Shown here in pieces: positions 1 through 4,604 of a stretch of 6,701 nucleotides of DNA. How positions within the stretch are numbered: the stretch's first letter is position 1; each line of letters begins with the position of its first letter. Origin of the DNA: JBBDIX01 sp040880235 (GTDB taxonomy: Bacteria; Actinomycetota; Nitriliruptoria; Nitriliruptorales; Nitriliruptoraceae); assembly GCA_040880235.1 (NCBI GenBank), contig JBBDIX010000015.1, positions 1 to 6,701 on the forward strand. The letters run 5' to 3'. Position numbers and translations under genes: made by a program. The notes under the pieces were generated by a model, which had not been told where the DNA came from, did not search any database, and saw nothing but the letters and a program-made list of their open reading frames with translations.

Positions 1-200
1 GTGTCCTTGGGGTTCGCGCCGGGCCAGCCGCCCTCGATGTAGGCGACCCCCAGCTCGTCCATGCGTCGGGCGACCCGGAGCTTGTCCTCGACCGACAGGG
101 TGACGCCCTCACGCTGCGTGCCGTCGCGAAGGGTCGTGTCGTACAGGTCGAGTCCGGGGCGCGCGGCCGGAAGGGTCGCGTCGGTACCTGTGCTGGTCAC
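1..200 (-). CDS. cimA: Citramalate synthase / 2-isopropylmalate synthase family, N-terminal part (cut by window edge)
   Basis: The first 66 residues are visible and the rest lies beyond the left edge. Members of this HMGL-like (DRE-TIM metallolyase) family condense acetyl-CoA with a 2-oxo acid. The citramalate synthases use pyruvate and open the threonine-independent route to isoleucine. The N-terminus has the family signature DTTLRDGTQREG (residues 21-32, with Arg25 and the expected metal ligand Asp26), then LSVEDKLRVARRMDELGVAYIEGGWPG, split here as LSVEDKLRVAR and RMDELGVAYIEGGWPG. The GGWPGANPKD stretch is typical of the actinobacterial/archaeal-type CimA group rather than classical LeuA. 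The GTG start at 200-198 is chosen because CGAGGA (210-205) lies just upstream and the family motif starts about 20 residues in. The gene follows leuB, ilvE and dodecin on the same strand but is set off by about 300 bp that appear to hold its own promoter and an Ile-codon attenuator. The split between CimA and LeuA/homocitrate synthase function cannot be settled from this fragment. Confidence 0.88.
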   Translation of the reverse strand, partial: MTSTGTDATLPAARPGLDLYDTTLRDGTQREGVTLSVEDKLRVARRMDELGVAYIEGGWPGANPKD

Positions 201-214
201 CTGGTCCTCGTTGT

Positions 215-320
215 CTCGGTGCGTGTGGTCACCCGAGCGGAGGGCCGGAACGGCGAGGAGGCGAGACCGGAGGGAACCGGGCCGCTCCCGCAGCCCGGCA
301 CACGCCGACTACGGGAGCGG
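215..320 (-). promoter_or_regulatory. Putative isoleucine-responsive attenuator of cimA (alternative hairpins)
   Basis: Read on the minus strand, four segments can pair in competing ways. Arm 1 (320-312, CCGCTCCCG) is perfectly complementary to arm 2 (290-282, CGGGAGCGG), giving 9 bp with a 21-nt loop. Arm 2 can instead pair through GAGCGG (287-282) with arm 3 CCGCTC (240-235). Arm 3 overlaps CTCGGGTG (237-230), which pairs with arm 4 CACCGAG (221-215) as a 7-bp stem with one bulged G, ending 14 nt before the cimA GTG. A further stem, 299-293 with 282-276 (7 bp, one G-U), also competes with 1:2. Arm 1 is the Pro-Leu-Pro codons that directly follow four Ile codons of the leader ORF. A ribosome stalled for Ile-tRNA would therefore mask arm 1, free arm 2 for arm 3, and stop 3:4 from forming. 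No T-run follows 3:4, so repression might be translational (hairpin next to the binding site) or by non-canonical termination. The pairings are seen; the mechanism is inferred. Confidence 0.55.
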
Positions 321-401
321 GGGAATGATGATGATGGCGCGCACGTCGGTGCCGGCGACACCCGTCGCCGATCCGATCGCTGCACCCATCAGGCTCCGCA
401 T
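309..401 (-). CDS. Putative leader peptide of cimA with four consecutive Ile codons
   Basis: A 30-codon ORF on the minus strand ends ...VRAIIIIPPLP-stop. The four Ile codons (ATC ATC ATC ATT, 335-324) are followed by Pro-Pro-Leu-Pro and TAG (311-309). The E. coli ilv leader peptide also has a run of Ile codons followed by Pro-Pro, which is the family knowledge used here. The start is uncertain. ATG 401-399 would sit at the predicted transcription start (leaderless translation is common in actinobacteria). ATG 389-387 has GGAG 4 nt upstream and gives 26 residues. GTG 344-342 would give only 11 residues (V/M-RAIIIIPPLP) and has no clear binding site. The upstream reading frame stays open to about 578, but that part overlaps the dodecin gene and looks like a shadow. 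The product is expected to have no function beyond its translation. Confidence 0.45.
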   Translation of the reverse strand: MRSLMGAAIGSATGVAGTDVRAIIIIPPLP

Positions 402-408
402 GCCGACG

Positions 409-438
409 ACGATACCGCCCGCACGACCACGCTGTCGA
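409..438 (-). promoter_or_regulatory. Candidate sigma-A-type promoter for the cimA leader
   Basis: On the minus strand, TCGACA (438-433; 5 of 6 to TTGACA) and TATCGT (414-409; 4 of 6 to TATAAT and fitting TANNNT) are separated by 18 bp. The predicted transcription start, about 7 nt past the -10, falls at or near A401, the first base of the longest leader ORF. It lies downstream of the dodecin stop codon and its hairpin-forming repeats, so cimA could be transcribed separately from leuB-ilvE-dodecin. Hexamer matches alone are weak evidence in GC-rich DNA; the fit with the leader ORF raises confidence. Confidence 0.42.
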
Positions 439-462
439 GTCCGCCAACGGCCGTCCGGGTCC

Positions 463-505
463 GGGCGGGCCCGACAGTCCCGGGGCGGGCCCTGGGCGGG
501 CCCAG
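463..505 (-). repeat. Three direct copies of GGGCGGGCCC with hairpin potential, possible dodecin terminator
   Basis: The plus strand holds GGGCGGGCCC at 463-472, 483-492 and 494-503. On the minus strand this lies 3-46 nt past the dodecin stop. CTGGG-CCCG-CCCAG (505-492) forms a 5-bp hairpin, and other GGGCC/GGCCC pairings between copies are possible. No T-run follows, so this is not a canonical intrinsic terminator. The position, between the end of the leuB-ilvE-dodecin unit and a separate cimA promoter, suits a termination or RNA 3'-end stabilising role. The rest of the 201-508 gap is covered by the cimA promoter, leader and attenuator entries. Confidence 0.4.
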
Positions 506-508
506 CGA

Positions 509-715
509 TCAGTCGTCGAGGCGGAACCCGACCTGCAGCGTCACCTGGGTGTGCTGGACCGAACCGTCCTGGATCCACCCACGGATCTCGGTGACCTCGA
601 ACCAGTCGAGGTTGCGCATGGTCTCGCTCGCCTTCGCGACGGCGCGCTGGATGGCGTCGTCGACGCCCTCACGGCTCGATCCGACGAGTTCGATCTTCTT
701 GTAGACGCTGGACAC
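509..715 (-). CDS. Dodecin family flavin-binding protein
   Basis: A 68-residue protein starting MSSVYKKIELVGSS and ending HTQVTLQVGFRLDD. Dodecins form hollow dodecamers that bind flavins in stacked pairs and act in the cytoplasm as flavin stores or buffers. The family pattern is nearly complete: VYK.IE.VG (residues 4-12), AIQRAVAKASETMRNLDWFEV with Trp38 (the flavin-stacking tryptophan), and HTQVTLQVGFRL with Gln57, the conserved flavin-contacting glutamine. I chose GTG 715-713 because AGGAGG lies 5 nt upstream and the length and N-terminus then match the family (about 65-71 residues). An in-frame ATG at 736-734 overlaps the ilvE stop as ATGA and would add MMDQEGD; GGAGG lies just 1 nt before it (4 nt before the following ATG), so translational coupling with ilvE remains possible. 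The gene sits inside a branched-chain amino acid cluster, with no obvious pathway reason. Confidence 0.93.
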   Translation of the reverse strand: MSSVYKKIELVGSSREGVDDAIQRAVAKASETMRNLDWFEVTEIRGWIQDGSVQHTQVTLQVGFRLDD

Positions 716-732
716 GTCACCCTCCTGGTCCA

Positions 733-1662
733 TCATGCCTCCACCCTGTGCAGCCAGTCCTCGTAGTGTTCGACGCGCCCCCGCACGACGTCGATGAACG
801 TCGACTGGATCGCCTCGGTGACCGGACCTCGGGGGCCGATCACCCGTCCGTCGATCTCACGCACGTGCGTCAGTTCCGCCGCCGTGCCGGTCAGGAACAT
901 CTCGTCCGCGAGGTACAGGTCCGTGCGCTGGAGGCTGCGCTCCACCACGACGTACCCGAGGTCCTGCGCGATCTGCATGACACTGGACCGCGTGATGCCG
1001 CCGAGCGGGCCATCCGACAGCGGCGGGGTCACGACCACCCCGTCCTGCACGATGAAGAGGTTCTCCCCGGTGCCCTCGGCGACGAATCCGTCCTCCGACA
1101 GCATGATCGCCTCGTCGTAGCCGGCCCGCAGGGCGTCGACCTTCGCCAGCGACGAGTTCAGGTACTGGCCGTTGGCCTTGCCTGCCGGCGGGATCGTGTT
1201 CTTGCCGATGCGCCGGTACGAACTGATCATGACCCGCACCCCGTTGACCAGCGACTCCTCACCGAGATAGGAACCCCACTCCCACGTCGCGATGATCGTC
1301 TGGGGACGCGAAGGCAGCGGGTTGAGGCCGATCTCCCCGTAGGACAGGATGATGGTCGGGCGGATGTAGCAGCCCTGGTCGTGTCCGTTGGTCCGGATCA
1401 GGTCGATGATCGCGTCACACAGGTCGTCGGCGTCGTACGGGATCGTGTCGAGCGGCGGATAGAGCCGCGCGGAACGCAGCAGGCGCTCCACGTGGGGCCG
1501 CAGCTGGAAGACCGCGGGACCCCGGTCCGTCGGGTAGGCACGGATGCCCTCGAACACCCCGTAGCCGTAGTGCAGGGTGGGCGTGAGCACGTGGACGGTC
1601 GCCCGGTCCCAGTCGACGAGCTCGCCGTCCATCCAGATGCGGTCGGCCTTCGGGAACGGCAT
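733..1662 (-). CDS. ilvE: Branched-chain-amino-acid aminotransferase (PLP fold type IV)
   Basis: A complete 309-residue enzyme that moves the amino group between glutamate and the 2-oxo acids of Ile, Val and Leu, the last step of their synthesis. It shows the class IV features in order: an N-terminal HYGYGVFEGIRAY (31-43), GYD and the GKNTIPPAGKANGQYLNS stretch containing the PLP Schiff-base Lys162, FVAEGTGENLF (193-203, Glu196 near the cofactor pyridine N), GGITRSSVMQIA (221-232) and the phosphate-site LTGTAAELTHVREIDG (257-272). Length and motifs fit E. coli-type IlvE rather than D-amino acid aminotransferase or 4-amino-4-deoxychorismate lyase. The ATG start has GAGGAGG 4 nt upstream. It lies 31 nt after leuB and its stop touches the first possible dodecin ATG, so leuB-ilvE-dodecin is probably one transcript. 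Confidence 0.96.
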   Translation of the reverse strand: MPFPKADRIWMDGELVDWDRATVHVLTPTLHYGYGVFEGIRAYPTDRGPAVFQLRPHVERLLRSARLYPPLDTIPYDADDLCDAIIDLIRTNGHDQGCYIRPTIILSYGEIGLNPLPSRPQTIIATWEWGSYLGEESLVNGVRVMISSYRRIGKNTIPPAGKANGQYLNSSLAKVDALRAGYDEAIMLSEDGFVAEGTGENLFIVQDGVVVTPPLSDGPLGGITRSSVMQIAQDLGYVVVERSLQRTDLYLADEMFLTGTAAELTHVREIDGRVIGPRGPVTEAIQSTFIDVVRGRVEHYEDWLHRVEA

Positions 1663-1693
1663 CTCGCCTCCTCAGGGTGCCAGACGGTCCCGG

Positions 1694-2758
1694 TCAGTCG
1701 CTGACCAGCTCCACGAGTTCGTCGCCGACGTCAGACGTGGAGTACTCCACGCCGTCCGGTCGGCGCCCGGCCCGGTTGGTGAGCAGCTGCTCGACGGCAC
1801 GCTCGACGCGCTGGGCCGCCGCGTCCTCCCCGAGGAACGCGAGCATCTGTCCGAGGCTGATCACCGCGGCCACCGGGTCGGCCTTGCCCGAACCGACGAT
1901 GTCAGGGGCGGAACCGTGGACGGGTTCGAACATCGACGGCGACGTGCGCGTCGGGTTGATGTTGCCGGACGCGGCCAGACCCATGCCGCCCTGGATCGCC
2001 GCACCGAGGTCGGTGATGATGTCGCCGAACAGGTTGTCGGTCACGACGACGTCGAAGCGACCCGGGTCGGTGACGAAGTAGAGACACGCCGCGTCGACGT
2101 GGACGTAGGCGCGTTCGATCTCCGGGAAGTCGGCGTCGCCGACCTCCTCGAAGACCCGCATCCACAGGTCACCGGCGTACTGCAGGACGTTGGTCTTGTG
2201 TACGAGGGTGAGATGCCCACGCCGACGACCGGCGAGGTCGAACGCGTAGCGCAGCACCCGTTCCACGCCGTATCGCGTGTTGAGGCTCTCCTGCGTGGAG
2301 ACCTCGGCGGACGTCCCGCGATAGAGGCTCCCGCCGGCGCCGCTGTACATGCCCTCGGTGTTCTCCCGGATCACGACCATGTCGCACTGCTGCGGGGTCA
2401 ACCCGACGATGGGACTGGCCACCCCCGGGTACAGGCGCACGGGCCGAAGGTTCACGAACTGGTCGAACGCGAAGCGCAGGCGCAGCAGCAGGCCGCGCTC
2501 CAGCACGCTGGGAGGCACGTCCGGCGTGCCGACCGCACCGAGGTAGATCGCGTCGAAGCCGCGCAGTTCCTCCAGCGTCTCGTCGGACAGGACCTCGCCG
2601 GTCGCGACGTAGCGCCGGCCACCGAGGTCGTAGTCGACCCGTTCGGTGGTGAAGCCCTCGAGCTCCTCCAGTCGGTCCAGGACCTTCAGGCCCTCACCGA
2701 CGACCTCGGGGCCGATGCCGTCGCCGCCGAGCAGTGCGATGCGATGCGTGCCGTTCAA
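1694..2758 (-). CDS. leuB: 3-isopropylmalate dehydrogenase
   Basis: A 354-residue NAD-dependent beta-decarboxylating dehydrogenase, which turns 3-isopropylmalate into 2-oxoisocaproate for leucine. In organisms with citramalate synthase it also oxidises 3-methylmalate to 2-oxobutanoate for isoleucine, which fits the nearby cimA. Motifs in order: GGDGIGPEV near the N-terminus (11-19), the substrate arginines in LLLRLRFAFDQFVNLRP (90-106), RENTEGMYSG (131-140, Tyr138), HKTN with Lys188, metal ligands Asp222, Asp246 and Asp250 in VDAAC and DNLFGDIITD, and EPVHGSAPDI (278-287). The RENTEG form and the LVHKTNVL/GLAASGNI pattern match actinobacterial LeuB; isocitrate or tartrate dehydrogenase function is less likely. 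The start is TTG 2758-2756, with AGGGAG 6 nt upstream and the glycine-rich loop beginning 10 residues in. The TTG overlaps, as TTGA, the stop of a 23-codon upstream ORF. First gene of the cluster. Confidence 0.93.
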   Translation of the reverse strand: MNGTHRIALLGGDGIGPEVVGEGLKVLDRLEELEGFTTERVDYDLGGRRYVATGEVLSDETLEELRGFDAIYLGAVGTPDVPPSVLERGLLLRLRFAFDQFVNLRPVRLYPGVASPIVGLTPQQCDMVVIRENTEGMYSGAGGSLYRGTSAEVSTQESLNTRYGVERVLRYAFDLAGRRRGHLTLVHKTNVLQYAGDLWMRVFEEVGDADFPEIERAYVHVDAACLYFVTDPGRFDVVVTDNLFGDIITDLGAAIQGGMGLAASGNINPTRTSPSMFEPVHGSAPDIVGSGKADPVAAVISLGQMLAFLGEDAAAQRVERAVEQLLTNRAGRRPDGVEYSTSDVGDELVELVSD

Positions 2759-2826
2759 CGCTGACTCCCTGTCCGTGGTCGCCGCCGTGGCGACGGTTCG
2801 TGATGTGTGGTGGGGTGACCCGTCAT
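2755..2826 (-). other. Short upstream ORF overlapping the leuB start (TTGA)
   Basis: ATG 2826-2824 opens a 23-codon frame (MTGHPTTHHEPSPRR... ending SQR) whose TGA (2757-2755) shares TTGA with the leuB TTG start. A weak AGGG lies 6 nt before the ATG. A 6-bp stem (GTCGCC/GGCGAC, 2778-2794) falls inside it, about 20 nt before leuB. It contains no Leu, Ile or Val codons, so it is not an attenuation leader of the usual kind. It may be a coupling ORF or chance; the Arg/Pro/His/Thr-rich composition is what random GC-rich DNA gives. Confidence 0.22.
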
Positions 2827-3054
2827 CCCGTGCCCTGGCGCGACGTCGGGATCGGCGTCACGCCGCCCTGCGACCAAGCCTAGTGACCGGGCACCCCTCG
2901 TCCCACCGCGCGACCGCGCACCCGTCCACCACGGGCACACGCCCGGGAATGCGTGCGGCGCACAGGACCGCCCATTAGCGTTGAAGTCAGGAATCCGCCC
3001 CGCCGACGACCCCGTGCAGCGGGCGGTCGGCCTCGATCCAGCCAGGAGCCCCTC
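2827..3054. promoter_or_regulatory. Divergent intergenic region between leuB and the RDD gene
   Basis: The two genes start back to back, so promoters for both should lie here. On the minus strand TAGGCT (2882-2877) fits TANNNT and would give a leuB leader of about 110 nt, but the sequence at its -35 (TGGGAC) is poor. On the plus strand TAGCGT (2976-2981) could be a -10 for the RDD gene, again without a convincing -35. A 5-bp inverted repeat CCCGT/ACGGG lies near 2921-2935. No T-box core, riboswitch or RNA gene was recognised. Confidence 0.3.
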
Positions 3055-3594
3055 ATGTCTCAGCAACCACCTCCTCCCGAACCCACGGCTGCCGGCGGGA
3101 GCCCCGCGCCCGGAGAGGTCTCCGCAGACCTGCTCACCCGGTTCATCGCCAAGCTCATCGACGGCATCCTGCTCGCCATCGTCAACTTCATCCTCGTCAC
3201 CGTCGTCATCTTCGGTGCGCTGTTCAGCACCGCAGGAACCGGCGGGATGTTCGGCATGGGCATGGGTGGCTTCAGCCTGACCGGGCTGCTCGCCGGCATC
3301 GTGAGCGCCGTGATCTACGTCGGCTACTTCGCCTTCATGGAGTCGGCGAAGGGCACCACGGTCGGCAAGATGCTGGTCAAGCTCGAGGTGCGCGGTCCCG
3401 ACGGGGGTCACCCGAGCTTCGAGCAGGCCATCCGCCGCAACGCGTGGATGCTGCTCTCGATCATCCCGATCATCGGTGGGCTCGCCCAACTCGTGGTGGC
3501 GATCATCATCGCGGTGACCATCCAGAACAGCGCACAGAACAACGGCTGGCATGACGAGTTCGCGGGCGGGACGCGGGTCGTCAAGGTCGGCTGA
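3055..3594 (+). CDS. RDD family membrane protein
   Basis: A 179-residue membrane protein of unknown substrate. It has a Pro-rich cytoplasmic-type N-terminus (MSQQPPPPEP, to about residue 24), then LLTRFIAKLIDGILL (26-40) carrying the conserved Arg and Asp of the RDD signature. Three hydrophobic segments follow at about 34-58, 76-96 and 131-156, with a Gly/Met-rich loop (GGMFGMGMGGF) between the first two. The family's TTVGKMLVKLEVRGPDGG (101-118) and the closing GWHDEFAGGTRVVKV (164-178, the QGWHDKxAGTxVV element) are present. The ATG start is supported by AGGAG 6-7 nt upstream; an in-frame GTG at 2953 would add an Arg/Pro-rich stretch unlike the family. RDD proteins are found widely in bacteria and some are linked to ion transport or stress, but no role can be assigned here. 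The next gene follows after 32 nt on the same strand. Confidence 0.9.
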   Translation: MSQQPPPPEPTAAGGSPAPGEVSADLLTRFIAKLIDGILLAIVNFILVTVVIFGALFSTAGTGGMFGMGMGGFSLTGLLAGIVSAVIYVGYFAFMESAKGTTVGKMLVKLEVRGPDGGHPSFEQAIRRNAWMLLSIIPIIGGLAQLVVAIIIAVTIQNSAQNNGWHDEFAGGTRVVKVG

Positions 3595-3626
3595 GCGTCC
3601 CCGCACATCGCGTCGGACAACGATCG

Positions 3627-3974
3627 GTGGATCGACGCCGTTCCCGCGCACGGTTGCGCAGCGCCCTGAGCGAGGCGCATCCCTGGCTCGCGGAGACGGA
3701 CGTCGGTCCCCGGTCGGTCGATGCCGGGCCCTGCGAACGTTGCGAACGACTCCCCCGGCTGCTGCCGACGTGCGGTCCACAGTCGCCGGGTGCCCTGTGC
3801 CGAACGTGCGCACAGACCCTGGGTGACGACGCCTGGTGCGACGGCCACGTCGACGACGGGCGCCGCGCCCGAGCCTGGGCCGCCCGGCTTCCCGACGACT
3901 GGGCCGACATCGTGACCCTCCACTGGATCTCGACCGGGGAGGTCACCCTCGACGGGGCCCCGCCTGGCGACTGA
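3627..3974 (+). CDS. Small Cys-rich hypothetical protein, possible zinc-binding
   Basis: A 115-residue protein I do not recognise as a named family. Its middle holds paired cysteines: C36-x2-C39, C49, C58-x2-C61 and C71-x2-H74 (CERC, CRTC, CDGH), the spacing expected of one or two structural zinc sites. The C-terminal half (ARAWAARLPDDWADIVTLHW) looks like a folded helical segment with several Trp. Codon third positions are strongly G/C, which supports real coding. The start is uncertain: GTG 3627 has no good ribosome binding site, and TTG 3654 is an alternative that loses only an Arg-rich tail. It is 32 nt after the RDD gene and probably co-transcribed with it. Its last 32 bp overlap the 3' end of the convergent HAD gene. 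Confidence 0.68.
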   Translation: MDRRRSRARLRSALSEAHPWLAETDVGPRSVDAGPCERCERLPRLLPTCGPQSPGALCRTCAQTLGDDAWCDGHVDDGRRARAWAARLPDDWADIVTLHWISTGEVTLDGAPPGD

Positions 3975-4551
3975 TCCCGAGTTCGTCGAGCCAGTGGCGC
4001 ACGTCCTCCACCCCCGTGAACCGGCGTGCCTGCATGCCGACCTGCCTCGCACCGTCCACGTTGTCCTGACGGTCGTCGAGGAACGCGATGTGCCGCGGGT
4101 CGTGACCGATGCGTTCGGCGAGCCGGAGATAGAAGTCGGCATCCGGCTTGCGCGCGCCCAGGTGATGGGACGCGAGCACCCACTCGAACCGACCCGACAG
4201 CAGTCCGGTCAGCTCGTCGACCCACAGCGGATAGTTCGACGCCGTGACGCGCAGCACCGTGCCCGCAAGGTCGTCGAGGAGCGTGTCCATCCCCTCGATC
4301 CAGCCGATGCCAGCACGGCGTACCCGATGGAACGCCGCCGGGTCGACCTCCACGCCGCGTTCGGCGAAGTGGGCCCAGTAGGCCTCCTCCACGATCTCAC
4401 CGCGCTCGAACGCCGGATAGATCTCCGGGTCGCGCAGCGCGAACAGTTCCGCGGGTTCTCGGCCCGTCGCCGCGCGTAGGGCGTCGCGGAACGGGTCGGT
4501 CAGCACGGTGTCCATCAGGTCGAACGCGACGACGCGGACCTCAGGGGGCAC
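3943..4551 (-). CDS. HAD-superfamily protein with altered motif I
   Basis: A 202-residue haloacid dehalogenase-like protein. Motif I is VVAFDLMDTVLTDPF (7-21): nucleophile Asp11 is present, but the +2 position, normally the acid/base Asp of phosphatases (DxD), is Met13. Motif II is probably VTASNYP (102-108, Thr103/Ser105), motif III is Lys135 in GARKPDADFY, and motif IV is AFLDDRQDNVDGA (156-168, Asp159/Asp160/Asp163). An alpha-helical cap of the C1 type sits between motifs I and II (about 22-95). Loss of the +2 Asp occurs in HADs that are not phosphatases (dehalogenases, phosphonatase), so the reaction is unknown. The GTG start is chosen because AGGAGG lies 6 nt upstream. It is divergent from the M20 gene across 53 bp and overlaps the hypothetical gene tail to tail. 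Confidence 0.85.
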   Translation of the reverse strand: MPPEVRVVAFDLMDTVLTDPFRDALRAATGREPAELFALRDPEIYPAFERGEIVEEAYWAHFAERGVEVDPAAFHRVRRAGIGWIEGMDTLLDDLAGTVLRVTASNYPLWVDELTGLLSGRFEWVLASHHLGARKPDADFYLRLAERIGHDPRHIAFLDDRQDNVDGARQVGMQARRFTGVEDVRHWLDELGISRQAGPRRG

Positions 4552-4604
4552 TCAGGTCCTCCTACGATGGCGGCGAGCGACCGTAGCGCGAGAGCGAGGG
4601 CCCG
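4552..4604. promoter_or_regulatory. Compact divergent promoter region (HAD / M20)
   Basis: Only 53 bp separate the two divergent starts. Both ribosome binding sites are in it: AGGAGG for HAD (minus strand, just above 4557) and GAGGG for M20 (4596-4600). Possible -10 elements are TACGAT on plus (4563-4568) and TACGGT on minus (4585-4580). Neither has a clear -35, and any -35 would lie inside the neighbouring gene. The two transcription units may therefore interfere with each other. Confidence 0.3.

Noticed and set aside
61..594. Plus-strand frame with a Met-Met-Met-Met run preceded by GGGAGCGGGGG
   Set aside because: The ATG run looks like a start with a binding site, but the downstream translation is Arg/Pro-rich and crosses the dodecin gene antisense; the minus-strand Ile-codon reading explains the run better.
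748..2764. Long plus-strand open frames (748-1704 and 1577-2764) opposite ilvE and leuB
   Set aside because: They are mirror frames of two clear enzymes, their translations are Arg/Asp/Val-rich with no family motifs, and long antisense frames are expected at this GC content.
2895..2915. GGTGGGAC on the minus strand upstream of leuB, resembling part of a T-box core
   Set aside because: The conserved continuation (ACCGCG) is missing and no specifier-stem structure could be found.
2755..3813. 352-codon minus-strand frame spanning the leuB upstream region and the RDD gene
   Set aside because: It lies antisense to the RDD gene, is very rich in Asp, Arg and Gly, and shows no domain; only its last 23 codons next to leuB were kept as a weak observation.
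3950..3965. CGGGGCCCCG palindrome near the ends of the convergent genes as a bidirectional terminator
   Set aside because: There is no loop and no flanking A/T run; it is within coding sequence of both genes and likely a composition effect.
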